8,351 nt of DNA from an uncultured Mollicutes bacterium (GTDB lineage Bacteria > Bacillota_I > Bacilli_A > RFN20 > CAG-826): NCBI GenBank assembly GCA_900549975.1, contig URQK01000071.1, positions 1-8,351 on the forward strand, given 5' to 3'. Below the pieces are notes generated by a model. That model was not told the DNA's origin and searched no databases. It saw only the letters and a program-made list of their open reading frames with translations. Below are positions 1 through 7,084 of this stretch, piece after piece. The position numbers and the translations under genes are program-made. Every line of letters begins with the position of its first letter. Position 1 is the stretch's first letter.

Positions 1-1922
1 ATATAATAATCATCGTTTGGATAAAAGAATGCTTTGCGAATTAGTTTTCCTTCTTCATCACGTACAGATATGTTTTGTAAATTAGGATTAGAAGAAGATA
101 AACGTCCAGTAGTGGTTAAGGCTTGATTAAAGCGCGGATGTAATTTACCATCGCTATGAATATGGACTAGTAGTCCGTCAATATAAGTAGAAGTTAATTT
201 TGCATACTTACGATATTCAAGAATTAAATCAACAATTGGATGTTTATGAGAAACTTTCTTTAATATTTCTACAGAAGTAGATATTTTTTTATCTTTATCA
301 AAGACATTTAATTCCACTAATAATTCGCCAATTTGTTTTGGCGAAGATAAATTGATACGATGAGGGGCAATAGCAAATATTTGTTCTTCTAATTCTTTTT
401 GTTTATTACGGAAGACATCTCCAATTTCATTTAATGATTTTTCATCAAGTGGGAAGCCTTCAATTTCCATCTTAGCTAAAACATTAGCAAGTGGTAATTC
501 AATGTAATTATATAAATCTAAAGAATCTAAATCATTGATTTGTTTAATAACTTCATCATGTAGTTTTAATGAATAGTGACTAATTTCCGCGCTGCGTTTA
601 ATATTAGAAGAATCATCATGGAATAGTGATAGTGTGTCTTCACTAATTTTGCTTAAAGAAATAGAAAAGAAGTTGAAAATAGAATCAATATTGTTATTTA
701 AAGAAGTATCAATGATATAAGCGGCAATTAATAAATCAAAAGCTAAACCATTAATTTCTAAATCAATTCTAGACAAAGCAACTTTAATAGCCTTAAAATC
801 ATAACAATATTTTAAATACTTATCACTTGCTAAAACACTTTTTAAATAATTATCTTTTTTTGCATCTTCAATATTTAAATAATATGTCTCATCAATGGTG
901 CTAATAGCAATGCCATTTATAACGCCATCATAATAATCATCTTCATCAAAATTTAACGCAATTCCAATGTTATCACTATCAAGTTTAGGAAGAGATGTAA
1001 CGACTTTATATTCTAATTCTTTAGCTTGCTTACTTTCTTTAGCAAATTTTTGACCCATTTTATTCAATAATGTTTTTAAATCATATTTTTTACAAAACTC
1101 TGATAATTCGTTGACATGATATCCTTTATAGAGTGTATCTTCTAAAGAAAAAGGTAAGTCTAAATCAACTTTAATCATTGCTAGGTGTTTACATAAACGC
1201 CCTGATTCTTCATTCTCTTTAATTGCATTATTAAGCTTTGTACTAAGCTTATCGGCGTTTTCAATAATATTTTCTAAACTACCATATTCTTTAATTAATT
1301 TAACAGCGGTTTTTTGTCCAATACCAGGAATTCCTTTTAAGTTATCGCTTGGATCACCCATTAGACCTTTAAAATCAGGAATTTGTGAAGGAAGAAGTTC
1401 ATAATCTTTATATAATTCTTCTTCATCCATAAATTTGACATCACTTAATCCACGCTTAATCATATTGATATGAATTTTTTTATCAATTAATTGAAGAAAG
1501 TCTTTATCAGAAGTGTAAATAGTAACATCATAACCATTTTTACCAGCAAGTTTTGCAGCACTTCCAGCAATGTCATCACCTTCAAATCCTTCTAATTCAT
1601 AAGTGAAAATACCCATAGCTTTTAATAATTCACGCGCAATTGGCATTTGTTCAATTAATTCTGGATTAACAGGTTTACGATTAGCTTTATATGTATCTAA
1701 TTCTTTATGACGAAATGTCTTTTTTCCTGTATCAAAAACTACAAGTAAGTTTTCATCTCCCTTAAATCCAGAAATGATTCTGCTGAGCATATTAGAAAAA
1801 GCAAATATGGCATTAGTAGGAGTACCATCTTTGGAACGCATTAAAGGCACATTAGGATTAAATGTAGCAAAGAATGCGCGGAATAGCAATGAGTTACCAT
1901 CAATAATAATCATTTTTTTCAT
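1..1922 (-). CDS. polA: DNA polymerase I, N-terminal 640 residues (3' end cut by window edge)
   Basis: Pol I removes RNA primers with its 5' nuclease and fills the gaps during Okazaki fragment maturation and excision repair. The open frame runs without a stop from ATG 1922 to the window edge. Residues 1-290 are the 5' nuclease: IIIDGNSL (D8), VVFDTG (D64), GDDI (D116, D117), SDKD (D139, D141), and MGDPSDN before a helix-hairpin-helix GIPGIGQKTA. Residues about 315-460 are the proofreading fold, but the Exo I D-T-E is replaced by N-F-D near residue 324 and the Exo III Tyr-x-x-x-Asp is missing near 442-450, so 3'-5' exonuclease activity is probably absent, as in other Bacillota Pol I. The polymerase domain begins near 470 and includes TTGRLSSSNPNLQNI near 602-618. 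The frame ends at FYPNDDYY, a few residues before motif A, so motifs A, B and C (about 240 residues) lie outside the window. ATG 1922 is preferred over in-frame ATG 1913 because its SD spacing is 9 nt rather than 18. Confidence 0.96.
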   Translation of the reverse strand, partial: MKKMIIIDGNSLLFRAFFATFNPNVPLMRSKDGTPTNAIFAFSNMLSRIISGFKGDENLLVVFDTGKKTFRHKELDTYKANRKPVNPELIEQMPIARELLKAMGIFTYELEGFEGDDIAGSAAKLAGKNGYDVTIYTSDKDFLQLIDKKIHINMIKRGLSDVKFMDEEELYKDYELLPSQIPDFKGLMGDPSDNLKGIPGIGQKTAVKLIKEYGSLENIIENADKLSTKLNNAIKENEESGRLCKHLAMIKVDLDLPFSLEDTLYKGYHVNELSEFCKKYDLKTLLNKMGQKFAKESKQAKELEYKVVTSLPKLDSDNIGIALNFDEDDYYDGVINGIAISTIDETYYLNIEDAKKDNYLKSVLASDKYLKYCYDFKAIKVALSRIDLEINGLAFDLLIAAYIIDTSLNNNIDSIFNFFSISLSKISEDTLSLFHDDSSNIKRSAEISHYSLKLHDEVIKQINDLDSLDLYNYIELPLANVLAKMEIEGFPLDEKSLNEIGDVFRNKQKELEEQIFAIAPHRINLSSPKQIGELLVELNVFDKDKKISTSVEILKKVSHKHPIVDLILEYRKYAKLTSTYIDGLLVHIHSDGKLHPRFNQALTTTGRLSSSNPNLQNISVRDEEGKLIRKAFFYPNDDYY

Positions 1923-1927
1923 ATAAA

Positions 1928-4912
1928 TTAATCCTCCAATTTCATAATTTCTGAAGCAATAAACGAATCTTCTTTTTTACGGTCAAAATACCCTTTTATA
2001 ATAATAACATTATTAGTTTTTAACATATTCCAATACTTAGAAAATTCATTTGGAAATAATGTTACTTCTAAATCATCTTCTCCATCAGTAGTGGATAAGT
2101 ATGCCATTTGTTCGCCTTTTTTAGTTTTGATAATTTTACTTCTAATTAAAATTAAACCAATTGAACAAGCACTTCTAGATGCTTTAGCTTTTTTAACGCT
2201 GATAGCGTGATACTTTAAAAGTTTATCTTGTTGATATTTTAAAGGAGAATCAGAAATCATTAATCCTAATACTTCGTATTCCCTTTCTAAGTTAAACATT
2301 TTATCATCATCTTTTTTAACATAATCAAAATGTAAGCCAAAATCTCCACTAGTAAGAAGACTAACATCTAAAGAGTTATTAAATGTTGCTTGATTAATGG
2401 CATTAGCAATTGACGCTCTTAAGGTGGCCCGATTATTAAATTCATCAAAAGCGCCAGCATCAATTAAAGCCATTATTGTGGCTTCTTTAACGTCATATTT
2501 ATATAATCTTGATACAAAGTCAAATAAAGAAGTAAATTTACCATTTGTGTTTCTTTCTAATAAAATTTGATCAACAATGCGACTTTGTAATCCCTTAATA
2601 GCGGTTAATGGAAAAAGTAATTTGCCATTAAATGGCTTAAAAGTTTCTTCGGATTCATTAATATTAGGGGCAAGTAAAGCAATGTTTTGTGATTTAATTT
2701 CTTTTAAATATTGATACATTTTTTCACTTGCAAATCCTGATTCATGCTCTAATATCGTGGCGTAAAATTCAAGTGGGAAATGCGCTTTTAAATAAGCCAT
2801 TTCTACACAAATATAAGCATAAGAAATTGAGTGAGCTTTATTAAATCCGTAGGAAGCAAATTTTTCAATGGTTTCATAAATTTTATTAGCATTTTCTAAT
2901 GAATAACCATTCTTAATGGCGCCATTGATAAATGTTTGTTTAAGACTTTCCATTTTAGAAAAATCTTTTTTGGATATTGATTTACGGAAACTATCAGCTT
3001 CCGCTAAAGAAAGACCTGCAACAGAAGTGGCAAGTTTCATGATTTGTTCTTGGTAAACAATAATACCATAAGTTGAAGATAATATTTCTTTTACCTTATC
3101 ATCAATATAACTAACTTTTTCTAATCCTTTTTTACGATTAGCGTATAAAGGAATATTATCCATAGGTCCTGGCCTAAATAAGGCGATTAAGGCTGCGACA
3201 TCATCAAAACTGTTTGGCTCTAATATTTCAATTGATCGACGCATACCCGCTGATTCAAGCTGGAATAATCCCATAGTTAAGTTATTTCTAATAACGTCAA
3301 TGGCGGCTTTATCATTAATTGGGATATTATATGGATTGATATTTACACTCTTTAAATTACAAATATCTTTAATAATAGTAAGATTTCTTAAAGCTAAAAT
3401 ATCCATTTTTAAGAAACCTTGTTGCTCAAGATAAGTCATCTCATATTGTGTAACAATATTATCGTTTTCATCTTTTAAAACTGGTAAAGAATTTTCAATC
3501 GGAGTGTTATTTAAAACTACCCCGGCCGCATGTAAACTAGATTGACGTATTAAGCCTTCAATTTTACTCGCCAGGCGAACGATTTTTAAATAATATGGTT
3601 CTTTATCAATTAAATCACGGAATGCTTGATTTTGTTTATAAGCGTTTTTAAAAGAAATTGGAAATGGACCTAAAGCTTTGCTTAAATAATTAATATCAAA
3701 ATTATCAATATTAAAAACTCGTCCAATATCACGTAACGCTTGTTTAGCGGCAATAGTTTGGAATGTTACAATATTAGCAACACGATCTTTGCCATATTTT
3801 TCTTTTAAATAACTAATAATATTTTCTCTTTTGATATCTTCAAAATCGATATCAATATCTGGCATAGTGTTACGGCTTGGATTTAAAAATCTTTCAAAAT
3901 ACAAGTCATATTCAATTGGATCAGGAGTAGTAATATCTAAAGCATAACTTACTAAAGAACCCGCGGCCGATCCTCTACCTGGACCTACTAATATATTATG
4001 TGTTTTAGCGTAATTAACATAATCAGAAACAATAAGAAAATAATTGTTAAATCCCATTTTATCAATAACGCTTAATTCGTATTCTAAGCGTGATAAATAT
4101 TTATCGCTATTTTTCCCTTTGCGCTTTAATCCTTCTAAACATTGTTCTTTAATGGTAGTTTTTGCATCTATTTCATTAAATAATTGGAGCATAACTCCGC
4201 GATTGCTCTTTAAATTAAAGTCAAATTGTTTGATAAAATCATCTTCAGAAACGATATTTAAGCCTTGATAAATATTATCAATTTCTTCATTAGTATATAA
4301 GTAATTAACGCCTTCTTTAGTTTGATAGTTAAGAGTAGCGCTATTTCTAATAGCGTCAACGATATCAAGCACAATAGCGTCTTCTTTTTTTAAATAACGA
4401 ATAAATGGATAAATAATGACTTTAACATTTAAGTCACTTAAATTATTTTTTATGTTTTCTACATCTAAAAAAGAATATATTTCTAAGCCAACATAAAAGT
4501 TAGTTAAATCTTTTTCTAAACGTTCAATTGATGGTTTAATCTCAGAAATATTATTGGCATTGACGCTAAGGACAAAAACAAGTCCACTTTGATTAGAAGT
4601 TATATCGTTATAAGAGAATGTGTTACTTTGAATCGCATTAGAAATTTTAATTAGATTAAGATAGCCTTCTTCATTTTGAATGAAAATTGAAAGTAAGAAT
4701 CGACCTAATTTAACATCCATACCAAGTATTGGTTTAATACCTAGTGCATTGCATTTTTCAAAGAAGATTGGAAAGCCAAACATCACTTGATAATCACATA
4801 TTCCTAAACATTTAAAATGATGTTTTTTTGCAAATAAAAAGTACTTATCTAAAGTTAGACCAGACTTTAAAAAACTATATTCACTATATACATGTAATGG
4901 GACATAACTCAT
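1928..4912 (-). CDS. dnaE: DNA polymerase III alpha subunit, DnaE type
   Basis: This is a C-family replicative polymerase of 994 residues. In Bacillota DnaE extends RNA primers, mainly on the lagging strand, before handing over to PolC, which is not in this window. Residues 1-200 are a PHP domain with lost metal ligands: the HLxVHS motif reads PLHVYS, and the TDH-type motif reads CDYQ. The catalytic core has GPGRGSAAGS (310-319), MPDIDIDF (D352 and D354), LKMDIL (third aspartate, D504), FRPGPMD (about 579-585), GIIVYQEQIM and FNKAHSISYA (690-699). HhH-like segments lie near 769-784 and 814-825, and an OB fold at about 919-985 ends the protein. It is shorter than B. subtilis DnaE (about 1,115). 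The longer reading from TTG 4927 adds five residues but has no SD and begins at the predicted transcript start. ATG 4912 has AAGGTG 6 nt upstream and gives the family-like MSYVPLHVYS. It forms an operon with polA. Confidence 0.96.
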   Translation of the reverse strand: MSYVPLHVYSEYSFLKSGLTLDKYFLFAKKHHFKCLGICDYQVMFGFPIFFEKCNALGIKPILGMDVKLGRFLLSIFIQNEEGYLNLIKISNAIQSNTFSYNDITSNQSGLVFVLSVNANNISEIKPSIERLEKDLTNFYVGLEIYSFLDVENIKNNLSDLNVKVIIYPFIRYLKKEDAIVLDIVDAIRNSATLNYQTKEGVNYLYTNEEIDNIYQGLNIVSEDDFIKQFDFNLKSNRGVMLQLFNEIDAKTTIKEQCLEGLKRKGKNSDKYLSRLEYELSVIDKMGFNNYFLIVSDYVNYAKTHNILVGPGRGSAAGSLVSYALDITTPDPIEYDLYFERFLNPSRNTMPDIDIDFEDIKRENIISYLKEKYGKDRVANIVTFQTIAAKQALRDIGRVFNIDNFDINYLSKALGPFPISFKNAYKQNQAFRDLIDKEPYYLKIVRLASKIEGLIRQSSLHAAGVVLNNTPIENSLPVLKDENDNIVTQYEMTYLEQQGFLKMDILALRNLTIIKDICNLKSVNINPYNIPINDKAAIDVIRNNLTMGLFQLESAGMRRSIEILEPNSFDDVAALIALFRPGPMDNIPLYANRKKGLEKVSYIDDKVKEILSSTYGIIVYQEQIMKLATSVAGLSLAEADSFRKSISKKDFSKMESLKQTFINGAIKNGYSLENANKIYETIEKFASYGFNKAHSISYAYICVEMAYLKAHFPLEFYATILEHESGFASEKMYQYLKEIKSQNIALLAPNINESEETFKPFNGKLLFPLTAIKGLQSRIVDQILLERNTNGKFTSLFDFVSRLYKYDVKEATIMALIDAGAFDEFNNRATLRASIANAINQATFNNSLDVSLLTSGDFGLHFDYVKKDDDKMFNLEREYEVLGLMISDSPLKYQQDKLLKYHAISVKKAKASRSACSIGLILIRSKIIKTKKGEQMAYLSTTDGEDDLEVTLFPNEFSKYWNMLKTNNVIIIKGYFDRKKEDSFIASEIMKLED
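1932..1937 (-). promoter_or_regulatory. polA ribosome binding site inside the dnaE 3' end
   Basis: GGAGGA on the minus strand lies 9 nt before ATG 1922. It is formed by the last dnaE codons (Leu-Glu-Asp-stop, TTG GAG GAT TAA). Only 5 nt separate the dnaE stop from the polA start, so translational coupling of the two genes is likely. Confidence 0.85.
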
Positions 4913-4918
4913 GCTTTT

Positions 4919-4924
4919 CACCTT
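4919..4924 (-). promoter_or_regulatory. dnaE ribosome binding site, deciding the start
   Basis: AAGGTG, part of AAGGTGA, matches the 3' part of AGGAGGTGA and lies 6 nt before ATG 4912. No comparable SD precedes TTG 4927, so this site supports the ATG as the start. Confidence 0.7.
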
Positions 4925-4932
4925 CAAAAATA

Positions 4933-4961
4933 ATTTTAACTAATTTGACCTATTTTATCAA
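4933..4961 (-). promoter_or_regulatory. Sigma-A-type promoter for dnaE-polA
   Basis: On the minus strand, -35 TTGATA (4961-4956) and -10 TAAAAT (4938-4933), each 5/6 to consensus, are separated by exactly 17 nt. The expected transcript start is near 4926, about 14 nt before ATG 4912 and at the alternative TTG 4927. An AT-rich tract lies upstream of the -35. Confidence 0.72.
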
Positions 4962-4971
4962 TGAAAATACG

Positions 4972-4989
4972 ATTATAAATATTATAAAT
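4972..4989. repeat. Tandem 9-bp repeat ATTATAAAT x2 in the divergent intergenic region
   Basis: Two perfect head-to-tail copies of ATTATAAAT (4972-4980 and 4981-4989) lie about 10 nt upstream of the dnaE -35, at roughly -46 to -63 from the predicted start. The placement suits an UP element contacted by the RNA polymerase alpha subunit. In such AT-rich DNA the repeat could also be chance. The rest of 4990-5090 shows no gene or clear RNA structure. Confidence 0.4.
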
Positions 4990-5090
4990 ATTTAAATGTT
5001 GATAGCTATGATACTTTTAAGTGTAAAATATTCGCTAAAGAAATATAAATATGTGCTTACTTTTAACTGCTTTTTACAATTCGCTTTTCA

Positions 5091-5119
5091 TTGACACTAT
5101 TAACAAATTGTGTCATACT
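5091..5119 (+). promoter_or_regulatory. Sigma-A-type promoter for licD
   Basis: A perfect -35 TTGACA (5091-5096) is followed after 17 nt by CATACT (5114-5119, 4/6), preceded by TG at 5111-5112, which makes an extended -10 (TGTCATACT). The expected transcript start is near 5126, inside or beside the SD, so the leader would be only about 12 nt. The promoter lies downstream of the alternative upstream ATG at 5051 and argues against that start. Confidence 0.7.
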
Positions 5120-5123
5120 TTAC

Positions 5124-5129
5124 AAGGAG
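5124..5129 (+). promoter_or_regulatory. licD ribosome binding site
   Basis: AAGGAG lies 8 nt before ATG 5138. This is the only good SD upstream of the frame and places the start at 5138 rather than 5051. Confidence 0.8.
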
Positions 5130-5137
5130 TTGAAAAT

Positions 5138-5992
5138 ATGAACGAATTACAACAAAAAGAGAGGGATTTATTAAAGATATTTGTCGATTTTTGTAATAAA
5201 CATAATTTGAAATATTACTTAGTTGGTGGAACACTTCTTGGTGCAATTAGACACAAAGGATTTATCCCATGGGATGATGACATTGATGTAGCTATGTTAA
5301 GAGAAGATTATGATAAATTTTGTGAATTAGCGGCAAAAGAATTTACTGGAGATATATTCTTTCAATCTTATAAAACTGATAAAAACTATCCTTACATTTT
5401 TTCTAAATTACGTGACTCAAATACAACATTTGTTGAAGCAATTTATAAACACGTTAATATGAATCATGGTGTATATATCGATATTTTTCCAGTTGATGGA
5501 CTTTCTAAAAAATCCACTAATAGATATTTATTGCATATAAAAATCTGGTTACAAGCACTTATTTGGTTCTTGGGTTGGCCTGTAATACTATTCCGTAAAC
5601 CACGATTAAAATTTTTCTTAACTGATATTTTAATCGATATTCTTGTTTTACCATTTTTCTTATTTAGAATTAATAACTGGTCAAAAAAAGCCTATGAAAA
5701 GATTACAACAACAATACCTTTTAAAAAAGCAAAAATGATTGGTATTATTCAATGCGGTGACTACCGTAATAAAAGAAATGCTATTCCTAAAGAATTATTA
5801 TATGAATTTATTGATTGGCCTTTCGAAGATTTGATTTGTAAAGTCCCAAAAGAATATGATAAGTATTTAACTTATGAATATGGTGACTACATGAAATTAC
5901 CACCAAAGAGTCAACAAGTCGGACATCATTATAGTTCTGGCTTTGATTTGCATCTTTCTTATAAAGATTATATGAAAAAGAAAAAAAAGTAG
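5138..5992 (+). CDS. licD: LicD-family nucleotidyltransferase-fold phosphotransferase
   Basis: LicD proteins transfer phosphorylcholine, or related phospho-groups, from a CDP-linked donor to cell-surface glycans such as teichoic acids or glycolipids. The acceptor and donor here cannot be told from the sequence. The 284-residue protein has the family signature: VGGTLLGAIRHKGF (29-42), then the acidic metal-binding PWDDDID (44-50), YIDIFPVDGL (113-122) and a C-terminal YGDYMKLPP (248-256) followed by HH (263-264). Between these lie two hydrophobic stretches, about 131-152 and 159-178, separated by RKPRLK, suggesting a membrane-associated hairpin. The protein ends in five lysines encoded by the A-tract of the terminator. 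Starting at ATG 5051 would add 29 residues but lacks an SD and begins upstream of the promoter. It is the only plus-strand gene, divergent from dnaE and convergent with nrnA. No partner genes for choline uptake or activation are visible. Family is sure, substrate unknown. Confidence 0.9.
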   Translation: MNELQQKERDLLKIFVDFCNKHNLKYYLVGGTLLGAIRHKGFIPWDDDIDVAMLREDYDKFCELAAKEFTGDIFFQSYKTDKNYPYIFSKLRDSNTTFVEAIYKHVNMNHGVYIDIFPVDGLSKKSTNRYLLHIKIWLQALIWFLGWPVILFRKPRLKFFLTDILIDILVLPFFLFRINNWSKKAYEKITTTIPFKKAKMIGIIQCGDYRNKRNAIPKELLYEFIDWPFEDLICKVPKEYDKYLTYEYGDYMKLPPKSQQVGHHYSSGFDLHLSYKDYMKKKKK

Positions 5993-6010
5993 CGATTTGC
6001 TACTTTTTTT
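5981..6010. terminator. Bidirectional intrinsic terminator between licD and nrnA
   Basis: GTAGC (5989-5993), loop GATTT, GCTAC (5999-6003) is flanked by eight A on the left and seven T on the right. The A and T tracts lengthen the stem and supply a U-tract on both strands, so it can end both licD and nrnA transcripts. The licD stop TAG (5990-5992) is inside the stem, and the left A-tract encodes the licD C-terminus. Confidence 0.88.
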
Positions 6011-6018
6011 GATAGGAA

Positions 6019-7011
6019 TTACTTAATAAATAACTTATCTAATTCTTCAATTAAAGAATCTAATTCGGATAAATCTTTTAATCTTGCGCCTGATGCTTGT
6101 TCATGGCCGCCGCCTTTAAACATTGCAGCAACTCCATTAATTGGCTTTTCCTTTGATCTAATTGAAACACGCCAATCACCTTTGTTAATATCTTGGGTGA
6201 CACAGAACCAAGCATTTATGCCATCAATATTTGAGAAAAGATTAATGTTTTCTTTTCCGCGTTCAACAGTAATTTTTAATTCATTTTGCACTTCAATCGG
6301 CAAGATATAATATGCAACCCCGCCTTTAGTTACTTTGAAATTACCTAAAACATAAGCAGTGACTTTCAAATCATCGATATTTTTAGTATACATTTTTTGA
6401 TAAACATCTTTTGACAAATTAAATCCTGTTTCAAGTAATAGCTTTGATATTTCAAATGTATGAGGAGAAGTAGTATTATATAAGAATCTACCAGAATCTC
6501 CAACAATACCAGAATATAAGTAATGGGCGGCTTCTTGACTCATAGATTTATCAAAATAATATAGCATATTCGCCATTAATTCCGCACAAGACGCTAATTC
6601 ATCGTTGACTATATTGATATTTCCATATGGCTCAACATTAGGGTGATGATCCATTTTTATAATAAATTTTGCTTTGGTGTAACGCTTATCACTAATGCGT
6701 TTGGTATCACCAGTATCCATAACAATCGCTAAAAATTCATTGTTATCAAACCAACTGTCATCAATAATTTCCATTTCTTCATATAAGCGAGGAGTTAATG
6801 TGACGTGATTTTCTCCTACAACGTGAACTTCTTTATTAGGATAATTATCTTTTAGCCAATGATATAATCCTAATTGTGTTCCTAGTGCGTCAAAATCTGG
6901 AGATTGATGACGAAATAATACAATTTTGTCGTTGTTTTCAATTTTTTCTAATACCATATCATATTCTAATTTGTTTTTGCTAATTAATTCTAAAATTACT
7001 TGATCTAACAT
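6019..7011 (-). CDS. nrnA: DHH/DHHA1 bifunctional oligoribonuclease / pAp phosphatase, NrnA type
   Basis: NrnA-type enzymes degrade 2-5 nt RNAs to mononucleotides and remove the 3' phosphate from pAp, replacing Orn in many Bacillota. The 330-residue protein has the metal-binding motifs in order: H35-Q-S-P-D39-F-D41-A-L-G, VMDTGDT (D99), MDHHP (D121, H122, H123), GIVGDSGRF (D172), and a DHHA1 domain (about 230-330) with KGGGHEQASG around residues 299-308 for nucleotide binding. Length is close to the usual 310-330 and no key residue appears lost. It is cytosolic, with no signal peptide or membrane segment. ATG 7011 has GAGGTGA just upstream. It seems to be its own unit: an extended -10 promoter upstream, the bidirectional terminator 8 nt past its stop, and the ackA terminator separating it from ackA. 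Some DHH/DHHA1 relatives act on cyclic dinucleotide products, so the exact substrate is less sure than the family. Confidence 0.9.
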   Translation of the reverse strand: MLDQVILELISKNKLEYDMVLEKIENNDKIVLFRHQSPDFDALGTQLGLYHWLKDNYPNKEVHVVGENHVTLTPRLYEEMEIIDDSWFDNNEFLAIVMDTGDTKRISDKRYTKAKFIIKMDHHPNVEPYGNINIVNDELASCAELMANMLYYFDKSMSQEAAHYLYSGIVGDSGRFLYNTTSPHTFEISKLLLETGFNLSKDVYQKMYTKNIDDLKVTAYVLGNFKVTKGGVAYYILPIEVQNELKITVERGKENINLFSNIDGINAWFCVTQDINKGDWRVSIRSKEKPINGVAAMFKGGGHEQASGARLKDLSELDSLIEELDKLFIK

Positions 7012-7015
7012 AATT

Positions 7016-7022
7016 TCACCTC
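7016..7022 (-). promoter_or_regulatory. nrnA ribosome binding site
   Basis: GAGGTGA on the minus strand, with the GAGG core 7 nt before ATG 7011, is a strong match to the 16S 3' end complement. Confidence 0.8.
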
Positions 7023-7029
7023 GAAAAGC

Positions 7030-7038
7030 ATTATAACA
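7030..7038 (-). promoter_or_regulatory. Extended -10 promoter for nrnA, abutting the ackA terminator
   Basis: TGTTATAAT on the minus strand is a perfect extended -10 (TG at 7038-7037, TATAAT at 7035-7030). No -35 match is found at 16-18 nt spacing, where the terminator stem lies (GTGCGA at 17 nt). Extended -10 promoters can work without a -35. The expected start is near 7023, giving a leader of about 12 nt that begins at the SD. Confidence 0.72.
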
Positions 7039-7065
7039 AAAAAAAGGTGTATTCGCACCTTTTTT
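7038..7065 (-). terminator. Intrinsic terminator of ackA
   Basis: On the minus strand, GGTG (7059-7056), a six-base loop and CACC (7049-7046) are followed by eight T (7045-7038). The preceding A-run (7065-7060) lengthens the stem. It starts 19 nt past the ackA stop. Because A and T tracts flank both sides it could also stop plus-strand transcription, but no plus-strand gene needs it. Confidence 0.85.
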
Positions 7066-7084
7066 GATAAATTTTGTTTATAAA

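Noticed and set aside
1..1922. polA as a pseudogene because it has no 3' end
   Set aside because: The frame is intact to the window edge and the next partial codon fits the residues before motif A; the cut is only the window boundary.
3520..3975. GC-rich islets (near 3522-3532 and 3960-3970) in an AT-rich gene
   Set aside because: They encode the conserved HAAG and GSAAG residues of DnaE, so alanine/glycine codons explain them.
4044..4268. Plus-strand open frame of 74 codons
   Set aside because: It lies wholly antisense to the conserved dnaE coding region and resembles no recognised protein.
5051..5137. Upstream licD extension as a signal peptide (MCLLLTAFYNSLF)
   Set aside because: It looks mildly hydrophobic but has no SD and contains the licD promoter and SD; LicD proteins do not need a signal peptide.
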